A DNA stretch of 64,000 nucleotides from Borrelia duttonii Ly. GTDB taxonomy: Bacteria; Spirochaetota; Spirochaetia; Borreliales; Borreliaceae. Under the pieces are notes generated by a model. That model was not told where the DNA came from and ran no database searches. It saw nothing but the letters and a program-made list of their open reading frames with translations. A program made the position numbers and the translations under genes. Within the stretch, counting starts at the first letter, position 1. The number at the start of each line of letters is the position of its first letter. The DNA lies in NCBI RefSeq assembly GCF_000019685.1, contig NC_011229.1:682001-746000 (forward strand). Direction: 5' to 3'. This document shows positions 30,705-38,879 of the stretch, piece after piece.

Positions 30705-31052
30705 TTGAGAAAAGTCAATTTTGAGGTTTTTTGTGAGAAATGTGGTGAGAGAGTTGAACTTGATAAGGCAATGTGTTTGAATTGTCATTCTAAGTTAGGC
30801 GATCTTGAATGTCCAAGTTGTGGATATGTAGGTATTATTTCTGCATTTGAGAATGGTTGTCCAAAATGTAATTATAGTCCTTTTGAAAAACAGTTAAAAA
30901 AACTTTCTATTAATAGAGGATTTAAAAGGCTTTGGAATGGTGATAGCTTTTTAAGAAGAAAATTTTATTTTGGATTTTATGTGAATGTTATGCTTTATTT
31001 GTTTGCTAATTTTTTGATAATTTTGCTTTTTGTTTATATTCTTTTTTTCTAA
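30705..31052 (+). CDS. Zinc-ribbon membrane protein of unknown function
   Basis: A 115-residue protein starting with TTG. Two zinc-ribbon units are visible: CEKCG with CLNCH (about residues 9-28), and CPSCG with CPKC (about 35-56). A C-terminal hydrophobic helix (about 90-114, VMLYLFANFLIILLFVYILFF) anchors it in the membrane, leaving the ribbons probably cytoplasmic. Such double-ribbon proteins often bind nucleic acid or protein partners. The function here is unknown. It leads a small plus-strand group of three genes. Confidence 0.75.
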   Translation: MRKVNFEVFCEKCGERVELDKAMCLNCHSKLGDLECPSCGYVGIISAFENGCPKCNYSPFEKQLKKLSINRGFKRLWNGDSFLRRKFYFGFYVNVMLYLFANFLIILLFVYILFF

Positions 31053-31064
31053 GGATGAATTTAT

Positions 31065-31472
31065 ATGGGAATTACGGTTTTTTATTTATTTTCTATTTTC
31101 TTATCTTTTAACTTAGGAGATAATGTTAAGACTGTTGAAGATAATATGAAACGCAATTCTATTTTTTATTATGATATTGAAGAAGTTGAAATAGCTTCTG
31201 TTAATACACAAATTTTGAATTTTAGAGGTAAAATTTGTGTAAAAAATGCTTATTTTAGTTTTGATAAGTATAAACTTTATTCATATACTTTTGTTTTTGA
31301 TAAAAAATTGGTTTCTCAATATTCTATTGTTTTGAGTGTTAAAGAAAAATTTGGTGATGCTTCTGTTGTAACTCCTTTTAATTATGTTTGGGATATTGGT
31401 GATTCAATTATTGTGTTAAATGATAATATTTTAAGAATGACATTAAAGTCTTACATTAATGGAGAAAATTGA
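31065..31472 (+). CDS. Probable exported protein of unknown function
   Basis: A 135-residue protein whose first 17 residues, GITVFYLFSIFLSFNLG, look like a signal peptide or anchor. The rest alternates hydrophobic and polar residues and looks beta-rich, with no Cys pair or known motif. It lies 12 bases after the zinc-ribbon gene and overlaps the next gene by 4 bases, so all three are probably on one transcript. Confidence 0.65.
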   Translation: MGITVFYLFSIFLSFNLGDNVKTVEDNMKRNSIFYYDIEEVEIASVNTQILNFRGKICVKNAYFSFDKYKLYSYTFVFDKKLVSQYSIVLSVKEKFGDASVVTPFNYVWDIGDSIIVLNDNILRMTLKSYINGEN

Positions 31473-31903
31473 ACCTGAAAATTTTGTTTGCATTAATTTT
31501 TTTTGTCTCTTGTGTTAGGCATGTATATGATAAAGAAATCATTATTAATGATACTAAGTTTTTTGTTACGCTTGCAATTGATAAGGTTACTAGAGCTAAA
31601 GGTTATATGGGAACTAGACATATAGATATAAATAATGGCATGCTTTTTATTTTTGATAAAGAAAAAAATTTATCTTTTTGGATGCGGGATACTTCTATAC
31701 CACTTGAAATTGCTTATATTAATGCTGCAGGTATTATTAAAGAGATTTATAATTTAATTCCTTTCTCAGAAGTGAGTGTCAATTCTAAATATAAGGTTAA
31801 ATATGCTCTTGAGGTTTCAAGGGGTACTTTTTCTAAATTTAAAATTAAAGTGGGTGATAAGGTCAAATTTAATTTTGATGTTAATTCTTTAAATATAGAG
31901 TAA
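31469..31903 (+). CDS. DUF192-family lipoprotein
   Basis: A 144-residue protein with a TTG start overlapping the previous stop. Residues 1-15 form a lipoprotein signal with lipobox FVSC. The rest is a DUF192 domain: RAKGYMGTRHIDINNGMLFIF and SFWMRDTSIPLEIAYIN are its hallmark segments, followed by LEVSRGTFSKFKIKVGDKV. The biochemical role of DUF192 proteins is not settled. It is predicted to be membrane-anchored in the periplasm. It converges with the following gene with one base between the stops. Confidence 0.85.
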   Translation: MNLKILFALIFFVSCVRHVYDKEIIINDTKFFVTLAIDKVTRAKGYMGTRHIDINNGMLFIFDKEKNLSFWMRDTSIPLEIAYINAAGIIKEIYNLIPFSEVSVNSKYKVKYALEVSRGTFSKFKIKVGDKVKFNFDVNSLNIE

Positions 31904-31904
31904 A

Positions 31905-32564
31905 TTATTTAGCTTTTATTTTTTGAAGTTCTTCTTCTTCATGATCGTTGATTTTATCTTCATTTTGTAATGTGTCATTAGGAATTTTATTGAAGGTTTC
32001 ATTGGATTTATCTTTAATGTTGATGTCTGTTTTATCGTCTCTTATTACTTTTTTAAATATAGATATTGTTGCTGCTATTTCTTCAAAGGCATCAAGTAAG
32101 AATATTTCTTTTGCATTTTCTTCAGCTTTAACAATGTATACCAAAGAATTATTGCCTCTTTCTGGATCATGGATTATTTCCCATGATCCTAAGACACGAT
32201 TGTTGTAACTATCGCTCATTAAAGATTCTGATATTTCTTGAATTTTATCCGAATTAACGTCAAATGTTTCTACTATGCCAAATATTTCTCTTATTTTTGA
32301 ATTTTGATATGAATTTAGTTTTGATCTGACTATTATTTCTATGTTTGCATTGTTAATGGTTTTTGATATGATGAAATCATTTTCTTTATCTATTCTATAT
32401 TCTAATTTATTGTTATCAAGTATTTTTTTAATTCTTTTGTCGTAAGTTACGTTTTTATCTTTACAACTTATGAATGTTATTAGTGTTAAAACGGCAATAA
32501 CTATGCTATATTTTAATTGTTCAATGTTTAGAATACTTGTTTTTAACATGTTATTGCTTACCAT
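31905..32564 (-). CDS. Putative lipoprotein of unknown function
   Basis: A 219-residue protein. A hydrophobic stretch (about residues 19-33) ends in the lipobox-like FISC, so a lipid anchor is predicted. The signal is longer than usual if translation starts at 32564; an internal ATG at 32549 would shorten it. The mature part is charged, with an acidic C-terminus ending EEEELQKIKAK. It has a segment WEIIHDPERGNNSLVYIVKA that may be a beta-domain core. It is divergent from the glycosyltransferase gene. No family is recognised. Confidence 0.68.
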   Translation of the reverse strand: MVSNNMLKTSILNIEQLKYSIVIAVLTLITFISCKDKNVTYDKRIKKILDNNKLEYRIDKENDFIISKTINNANIEIIVRSKLNSYQNSKIREIFGIVETFDVNSDKIQEISESLMSDSYNNRVLGSWEIIHDPERGNNSLVYIVKAEENAKEIFLLDAFEEIAATISIFKKVIRDDKTDINIKDKSNETFNKIPNDTLQNEDKINDHEEEELQKIKAK

Positions 32565-32609
32565 GTAATTTATTATAGTTTAATTATAAGGATTTTTGAA
32601 GTAAGTTAT

Positions 32610-33569
32610 ATGTATTTTAGGAGTAATGATTATTCTTATACAGTTATTCAGTCTAAAAATAGTTATGTACAAAAGTCAACTTTTGGAATATCTTTTGTCA
32701 TTTTAAATAGAGGCACAAAAATTTTTAGGGAGGATTTATTTGAATTTCTTTCTAATTTTGACTTTATCAGAGAAATTATTTCTATTGAAAAACAAAGTAA
32801 TAGGACTTCTCTTCAGTTTATTTCAGAAAATTATGATAAATTGAAGTTTATTTTACTTTCTGGGGATTTAAATTCTGGAGAGAAAGTTAATTTAGCTATG
32901 AAAGAATCCATTTGTAGTTTTGTTTTTGTATTGCAAAGTGATATGTACTTGTTAAATCCTTTTTGGATTCCTAATATATTTGATGAAATTGTTAAAAAGA
33001 ATGTACTTCTTGTTGGTGGTGAATTCTTTGATAAAGATGAAGAGGTTGTTCCATCGATTTTTCTGCCTACTATTGATAAATATCAAAGATTGAAAGTAAT
33101 TTTAATAAATTCTGAACGTGATTATGAGAAGACTTTAATTACTATGGATTATTGTGGTCTTTATTCTAAGGAGAAGTTTATTCAGTTAGGAGGTTTTGAT
33201 AAGAGGATCAAAAATGAGTATTTTCAAAGATTAGATTTTGGGCTTAGAGCTATTTATTTTGGAGAGAGTATTCATATTTATAGGAAATTACGTATACAAT
33301 ATACAGCTTTAAATGTTCCAGAAGATTTAACAAAAAATAAAAGTTTTTTGATTTTTTTACTTAAAAATTATGTTCCTATTTTTATTGGAAATGGAGTAAA
33401 ATTTTCATTTTTACGATTTATAAGACTATGCTTAAGATATGGTGTTAATCCTTTTAGGTTTGGCAGAGAATTTAAAGAAATTAAATATGAAACCATCAAA
33501 AATAGCTTAAGGTTTAAAGGTGATTTAAAGAGTGCAATTGAACTTTGGGAAAATAATATTATTGATTAA
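32610..33569 (+). CDS. Putative family 2-like glycosyltransferase
   Basis: A 319-residue protein resembling GT-A glycosyltransferases. The early strand FGISFVILNRG, the NSGEKVNLAMKES helix (about 91-103) and the DxD-like QSDMYLLNPFW (about 112-122) fit the nucleotide-sugar site. Later LGGFDKRIKNEYFQRLDFGLRA matches the common GGFDE...ED.D...R acceptor region of GT2 proteins. Donor and acceptor are unknown. It overlaps the amidase gene by 38 bases, so a role in envelope or peptidoglycan modification is possible but not shown. Confidence 0.7.
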   Translation: MYFRSNDYSYTVIQSKNSYVQKSTFGISFVILNRGTKIFREDLFEFLSNFDFIREIISIEKQSNRTSLQFISENYDKLKFILLSGDLNSGEKVNLAMKESICSFVFVLQSDMYLLNPFWIPNIFDEIVKKNVLLVGGEFFDKDEEVVPSIFLPTIDKYQRLKVILINSERDYEKTLITMDYCGLYSKEKFIQLGGFDKRIKNEYFQRLDFGLRAIYFGESIHIYRKLRIQYTALNVPEDLTKNKSFLIFLLKNYVPIFIGNGVKFSFLRFIRLCLRYGVNPFRFGREFKEIKYETIKNSLRFKGDLKSAIELWENNIID

Positions 33570-34557
33570 TTTAGTATTTGTGTTTTTATTTGTGCATGCA
33601 GATGAATTTGAGTATGTCAATATTCTTGATTCATTTGATAGCAACTTTTTTAAGTTCAATTTTAATATTGAGAGAGATATTCTTACAATTGAGCATGAGA
33701 AAGGACATCTTAAGCTTAAAGTGGGTTTTGAATATGGTTTATCATCTATTGGTTATTATATTTATGTAGATCCTATCCTTTTAAGAGATGGGGAAATTTT
33801 AATCACTAAGAAAGCTTTGATGCAGATTGAAAATTATTTTCGATCTTTGCAAAGTTATAGTAAACCACGAATAACATCAATTGTTATTGATCCTGGTCAT
33901 GGTGGTCATGATAGGGGAGCTGTTGTAACACATAAGTTAAGAGAACATAATATTACTTTTTTTGAAAAAGATTTTACTTTGACTTATTCTATACATTTAT
34001 ATAAAATCCTTAGTAATTATTTTTTAGATAGAAATATTTTATTAACACGTGTGGATGATATTTTTGTGTCATTACAAGATAGATCCGAATTTGCAAATGC
34101 AATTAAACCAGATTTTCCCAATAATGTTATATTTTTGTCGATACATGCAAATAATGCCCCAAATCCGGATGCTAGAGGAGTTGAATTTTGGTATCTTCCT
34201 CAAAATTCAAAAAGAGAGGTTATAAGGAATTTGAAAGGATATGATATTAGAGGTAATAGATACTTAAGGGAGCTTAATGATATACTAGATATTAAGTATA
34301 AATATGAATCGAAAAAATTAGCGGAAATTTTATATGAAACTTTTAGTGATGTTTTATGTGAGACTAAAATTAGAACAATTAGGGAAGAGCAGTGGTTTGT
34401 GATTAAAAATAGTAGTATGCCCGCTGTATTAATTGAAATTGGGTTTTTATCGAATATTGATGATGCGATTTTGATTTTGGATTACAATTATATGAGCAAA
34501 ATCAATATTTTAGTACTTGAGTCCTTAATTAAGTTTATTGAATTTTATGAGAAATAG
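33532..34557 (+). CDS. N-acetylmuramoyl-L-alanine amidase
   Basis: A 341-residue exported Amidase_3-family zinc hydrolase that cuts the bond between MurNAc and the stem peptide. An N-terminal signal (about residues 8-23) ends HADEF. The catalytic domain starts at VIDPGHGGHDRGAVV (about 117-131), with SIHANNAPNPDARGVEFW (about 202-219) and the C-terminal catalytic Glu in LIEIGFLSN (about 299-307). A GTG start follows AAAGGTGA at eight bases and lies inside the glycosyltransferase gene. Likely role is cell separation or wall turnover; periplasmic flagella also need wall remodelling. Confidence 0.9.
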   Translation: MQLNFGKIILLINLVFVFLFVHADEFEYVNILDSFDSNFFKFNFNIERDILTIEHEKGHLKLKVGFEYGLSSIGYYIYVDPILLRDGEILITKKALMQIENYFRSLQSYSKPRITSIVIDPGHGGHDRGAVVTHKLREHNITFFEKDFTLTYSIHLYKILSNYFLDRNILLTRVDDIFVSLQDRSEFANAIKPDFPNNVIFLSIHANNAPNPDARGVEFWYLPQNSKREVIRNLKGYDIRGNRYLRELNDILDIKYKYESKKLAEILYETFSDVLCETKIRTIREEQWFVIKNSSMPAVLIEIGFLSNIDDAILILDYNYMSKINILVLESLIKFIEFYEK

Positions 34558-35086
34558 TGGTTTTAACATGTTGATGAAAAATATTTGTGTTTGTTACGAT
34601 TTTCTTAGGCGTTATTGTTCGAAATATTTACTTGAGATATTGATTGTATTTTTATTATTAAGTTTTTTATTTTCTTCATATATGATATTTTGTAATTATG
34701 ATAATCTTTTCTTTAGAAAAGTATTTTATTTCCATTCTGAGCATGAATTAATTTCTGATTTACGTTATTTAAAAAAAAGAAAAACTCTTAAAGAAAATTT
34801 GGATTTGTTAGTTAAAGATTTTTTATTGGGTAATAGTAAAGGCTTTTATTTGCAATTTGGAACTACTAATGTAAAGCTTTTATATTCTTTTATGAGTAAT
34901 GATGTATATTTTATAAATCTTTCCAAAGAGTTTTATGATTCTTTTGGAAATGGTGCTTATAAGGATTCTGAGGAATTGAGGGTAAGTTTATTTGTTAAAT
35001 CTTTAAAAGAAACAATTAATTTTAACTATCCTAGAGATGTTAAAGAAATTTTTATTTTCATTGAGGGGTATATTTTAAATGTTTAA
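34547..35086 (+). CDS. Single-pass membrane protein of unknown function
   Basis: About 179 residues with one strong transmembrane helix near the N-terminus (LLEILIVFLLLSFLFSSYMIF) preceded by basic residues, so the bulk should be periplasmic. No domain is recognised. The start is uncertain: a TTG at 34538, ATG at 34547 and ATG at 34568 are all in frame. It overlaps the amidase gene and precedes flaA by 79 bases. The neighbourhood suggests an envelope or motility-related role, but this is only an inference. Confidence 0.65.
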   Translation: MRNSGFNMLMKNICVCYDFLRRYCSKYLLEILIVFLLLSFLFSSYMIFCNYDNLFFRKVFYFHSEHELISDLRYLKKRKTLKENLDLLVKDFLLGNSKGFYLQFGTTNVKLLYSFMSNDVYFINLSKEFYDSFGNGAYKDSEELRVSLFVKSLKETINFNYPRDVKEIFIFIEGYILNV

Positions 35087-35165
35087 GATGTTTTTGAGTA
35101 TTATTGGATGTATTATGAAATTGACAAATAAAAAATTAAATTATTTTGTATGAGGAGTTGATTTG

Positions 35166-36212
35166 ATGGATAAAATGAAGAAAAGTGTTTTTATTTTATT
35201 TTTTATTATTTTTTTAATTCCTGTTTTTGGCCAAGAAACATCTAGAACATCATCAGGTGATGGTTCTTCTGATGGTGAACCTGGTGAATTGGTTCTTGAT
35301 TTTGCAGAACTTGCAAAAGATCCAAGTTCTACTGAGCTTGATCTTACAGATTATATTGATCGTGTATATTCTGGAGCTTCAAGCATTATGAAGCCAGAAG
35401 ATATGGTATTAAATCTTGGAATAAATAATTGGAGTGTCCTTTTAACACCTTCAGCTAGAATGCAGGCATATGTAAAGAATTCTATTGTTGTTCCGGCTGT
35501 TGTTAAGAGTGATTCTAGAAGATATGCAGGAGAGACAATTTTGGGAATTAGAGTATTATTTCCAAGTTATATTCAGTCTTCTGCAATGGTATTGCCTCCA
35601 TTTAAAATTCCTTTTTATGCTGGAGAAAATGGTAATCAATTTGTAGGTAGAGGTCTTATTGATAATGTTAGAATTATGAAAGAGGTAAAGGTTACAGTTT
35701 ACAGTTTGGGACATGATGTTGATCTTGAAGTTTTATTTGAAGATATGAGTGGTATGGAATATGTTTATCCTTTAGGTTCTTTAAAATTTAAGGGTTGGGC
35801 AGATTTAGTGTGGTCAAATCCTACTTATCTTCCAGGGATAAGTTCTAGAAGAGCTGATAATAGTGTTCCCAATTATCCTCTTCCTTCAAGCAAAATGAGG
35901 TTTAAAGCATTTAGAGTTTCAAAATTTCATAGTTCAAGGGAACAAAATCTAATTTTTTATATCAAAGATTTAAGGGTTATTTATGATAAATTAAGTATTT
36001 CCTTGGATTCTGATGTTGATAATGAATCTATATTTAAAATTTATGAAACACGTGGAGTTGAGTCACTTCGAAAATTGAAGTCCCAGGAAGCTCTGAAGAA
36101 AGTTTTAAAGGTGAGAGAGAGTATATCAATGCCAGATGAATCTTTTCAAGATTTATTTGAAAAAGGTAAAAAAAGTAGTAATGACAAATCTGGGGTACGT
36201 ACTGAGAAATGA
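35166..36212 (+). CDS. flaA: Flagellar filament sheath protein FlaA
   Basis: The periplasmic flagellar outer-layer protein of spirochaetes, about 348 residues. A signal peptide (about residues 5-22) ends VFGQ. The body starts ELVLDFAELAKDPSST and contains INNWSVLLTPSARMQAYVKN and GWADLVWSNP, typical of spirochaete FlaA. The linker after the signal, rich in Ser, Asp and Gly, differs from the B. burgdorferi protein as I remember it. GAGGAG lies 8 bases before the ATG at 35166. It is the first gene of the chemotaxis operon, and a hairpin separates it from cheA2. Confidence 0.95.
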   Translation: MDKMKKSVFILFFIIFLIPVFGQETSRTSSGDGSSDGEPGELVLDFAELAKDPSSTELDLTDYIDRVYSGASSIMKPEDMVLNLGINNWSVLLTPSARMQAYVKNSIVVPAVVKSDSRRYAGETILGIRVLFPSYIQSSAMVLPPFKIPFYAGENGNQFVGRGLIDNVRIMKEVKVTVYSLGHDVDLEVLFEDMSGMEYVYPLGSLKFKGWADLVWSNPTYLPGISSRRADNSVPNYPLPSSKMRFKAFRVSKFHSSREQNLIFYIKDLRVIYDKLSISLDSDVDNESIFKIYETRGVESLRKLKSQEALKKVLKVRESISMPDESFQDLFEKGKKSSNDKSGVRTEK

Positions 36213-36222
36213 TAAATTTATT

Positions 36223-36262
36223 ATGATAGCAGGGTCAATTTTCAATTTGTTCCTGTTATCAT
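36223..36262 (+). terminator. Hairpin between flaA and cheA2
   Basis: ATGATAGCAGG at 36223-36233 pairs with CCTGTTATCAT at 36252-36262 over 11 bases with one G-U pair and an 18-base loop. No strong T run follows. Because flaA and cheA2 are known to be co-transcribed in Borrelia, this is more likely a partial terminator or mRNA stabiliser than a full stop. Confidence 0.6.
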
Positions 36263-36282
36263 TAAAATAGGAAAATGGGTGA

Positions 36283-38874
36283 ATGATAGATGCAGATAAT
36301 AAAGAGCTTTTAGAAATTTTTTTTGAAGAGGCTCAAAATCTTGTAGATACTCTTGAAGAGAATATTATTTCATTAGAAGATGACCCTCATAATATGGAAA
36401 CTATTGATGAAATATTCAGGGCAGCACATACTATTAAGGGTAGTTCAGCTTCTGTTGATATGATGGAACTTTCAAGTTTTACTCATGTTGTTGAGGATGT
36501 GTTTGATGCTATTAGAGATAATAGGTTAAAAATATGTAATGATCTTATTGATTTACTTTTGAATGCGCTTGATGTAATAAAAAGTATGCTTGATGCACGT
36601 CTTAATGGAGATGTTTATTTGCAGGATGTAAGTGGACTTAAAAGTAAATTAAGAGGCTTTTTGGAATATGATTATCAGACAACTTCTGTTTCAGTTTTAG
36701 AAAATAAAGATAATGATGAATTTTTACTCTCTTCTTCTGATATTAATGATATGCGGGAAGCTGTAGGGCTTGGTCAAAAACTTTTAAAAGTTAGTGTTGA
36801 TTTTGACAAAGATAATCCCATGGCTACAATTGCTGGAATACAGATGTTTCAAGCTTTAAAAGATTTAGCTCCAATTCTTCATACAGTTCCAAATTATGAT
36901 CAATTGATTTCGGATCAATTTTTAAAAAGAGTGGATTATTATTTGATATATTTAGATATTCATAAGATTGAAGAAAAGATAAATTTATCTGATGTTGCGT
37001 CAGATTATTCAATTAATGAATTTGATATTGATAATGAATTGGCAAAAGCAAATTTAAGAGAGCAAAATTCAGTTGATAATACACTTTCTAAAGATAATAC
37101 AGTATCTAATAAGGGTGGTTTTCAACTCTCTAATGATGAGATTATTGATTTAAGAAATCATATTGGAGATTCTAAGTTGTTTGAAGTGAAATTATATTTT
37201 AATAAGAATAATCCTATGTCAACTATTTCTGGCTTTCAAATGTTACAGGCTTTGAAAAGTTTGGGGGAAATTTATAAATCTATTCCTGATAGTGAGGATT
37301 TGCTGTCAGATAAATTTTTTGATTTGATTGTTTATTATTTAATATCAAAAACTTCAATAGAGAGTATTTCTAAAAAGGTAGATTTGTCAGATGTTGTTGT
37401 TAGTTTTGATATTAGCGAAGTTGATTTGAAAGATATTAAAGGTATGGATGTAAGTACTGAAGTTGATGCTTATGCTCCTGTTAAAGAATCTAAGAAATCA
37501 GCTTTAAATGTTAATTTAATTAGAATTGATAGCAAAAGAATAGATTCTATATTAAATCTTGTAAGTGAAGCTGTCATTAGTAAGTCGTCCTATAATCAAA
37601 TAAATTCTGATATGACATCTTTTATTTATGGTTTTAATTATTTTTATGATTATCAAGAAAATTTTCGTAATAGTTTTTTGTCAGATTTAAAGATGATTTT
37701 TAAAGATGTCGGTTTAGATTTGGAAAATTCTATTGAGACACGGATAGTGGAGTTGTTGGAACATAAACTTGATAGAAGTTTGCAAGATATGATGAATTTA
37801 AAAGATTTATTATTTAAGATTCACCAAGATTCTAGATTTGCATCTAATAGACTCTCTAGGATAATTACTGATTTACATGAGAGTGTTTTAAGAACACGGA
37901 TGTTGCCGGTTGCTAGTATTTTTTCAAGGTTTACAAGAGTAATAAGAGATCTTTCAAAGAAATTAGGTAAAGTTGTAGAACTTAGTACTCAAGGGGAAGA
38001 TACTGAAGTTGATAAATCTGTTATAGATGACCTTGTAGATCCTTTAATGCATTGTATTAGAAATTCTATGGATCATGGAATTGAAACTATGGATGAAAGG
38101 ATTAGTAAGGGAAAAGATAAAGCTGGTCATATAATTTTGCGTGCCAAAAATGAAGGTAATGTTATATCAATTGAAATCGAGGATGATGGGAAAGGTATAG
38201 ATCCAAATGTCATTAGGAAAAAATCAATTGAAAAAGGTTTAATAAATGAAAATACAGTTCTCTCTGAGAGTGAAATGCTTAATTTGATTTTTGAGCCTGG
38301 GTTTTCGACAGCTAGTCAAATTACAGATGTTTCTGGTAGGGGGGTAGGGCTTGATGTTGTTAAAAATAATGTTAAAAAATTAAATGGAACTATCATTATA
38401 GATTCAAAAATTAATGTTGGTACTATTTTTAAAATTAAACTTCCTTTAACATTGGTGATTGTTCAAGGACTTCTTGTGAAATCAGGGAATGAGATTTATG
38501 TTATTCCTTTAAACAGTGTGCTTGAAACTCATAGAATTAATGAAGATAATATTAGGCTTCTTGAAAATGATCATGAGGTATATAATTTAAGAGAAGAAGT
38601 TATATCTGTGCTTAGGCTTGATGAGCTTTTTAATATAAAAAATGATCATCAAGATTTGTATGAAAAATTTTTGATAGTGATTAGCATTAATGATAAGAAA
38701 GCAGGTATAGTTGTTGATTCTATTCTTGGAGAGGAAGATTTTGTTGTAAAACCTATTAAAGATAAGTATGCTTCAAGTCCTGGAATAGTTGGAGCTACTA
38801 CACTTGGTAATGGTAAGGTTGTTCTGATTATTGATGTATTTAGGCTGTTTGACTTAAGGGATATGAAGGGATAG
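36283..38874 (+). CDS. cheA2: Chemotaxis histidine kinase CheA2
   Basis: An 863-residue sensor kinase. The HPt (P1) domain carries RAAHTIKGSS with the phosphorylated His at residue 49. Two P2-like response-regulator docking modules follow in tandem (about 148-250 and 282-390), each with a DNPM/NNPM..I.GFQM.QALK core. The dimerisation helices, then the ATPase core with HCIRNSMDHGIE (N box), EDDGKGIDP (G1) and GRGVGLDVVKNNV (G2), come next, and a CheW-like P5 domain ends the protein. It is the kinase needed for run-reverse control in B. burgdorferi. It sits 70 bases after flaA, with cheW3, cheX and cheY3 following in one operon. Confidence 0.95.
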   Translation: MIDADNKELLEIFFEEAQNLVDTLEENIISLEDDPHNMETIDEIFRAAHTIKGSSASVDMMELSSFTHVVEDVFDAIRDNRLKICNDLIDLLLNALDVIKSMLDARLNGDVYLQDVSGLKSKLRGFLEYDYQTTSVSVLENKDNDEFLLSSSDINDMREAVGLGQKLLKVSVDFDKDNPMATIAGIQMFQALKDLAPILHTVPNYDQLISDQFLKRVDYYLIYLDIHKIEEKINLSDVASDYSINEFDIDNELAKANLREQNSVDNTLSKDNTVSNKGGFQLSNDEIIDLRNHIGDSKLFEVKLYFNKNNPMSTISGFQMLQALKSLGEIYKSIPDSEDLLSDKFFDLIVYYLISKTSIESISKKVDLSDVVVSFDISEVDLKDIKGMDVSTEVDAYAPVKESKKSALNVNLIRIDSKRIDSILNLVSEAVISKSSYNQINSDMTSFIYGFNYFYDYQENFRNSFLSDLKMIFKDVGLDLENSIETRIVELLEHKLDRSLQDMMNLKDLLFKIHQDSRFASNRLSRIITDLHESVLRTRMLPVASIFSRFTRVIRDLSKKLGKVVELSTQGEDTEVDKSVIDDLVDPLMHCIRNSMDHGIETMDERISKGKDKAGHIILRAKNEGNVISIEIEDDGKGIDPNVIRKKSIEKGLINENTVLSESEMLNLIFEPGFSTASQITDVSGRGVGLDVVKNNVKKLNGTIIIDSKINVGTIFKIKLPLTLVIVQGLLVKSGNEIYVIPLNSVLETHRINEDNIRLLENDHEVYNLREEVISVLRLDELFNIKNDHQDLYEKFLIVISINDKKAGIVVDSILGEEDFVVKPIKDKYASSPGIVGATTLGNGKVVLIIDVFRLFDLRDMKG

Positions 38875-38879
38875 TCTTT

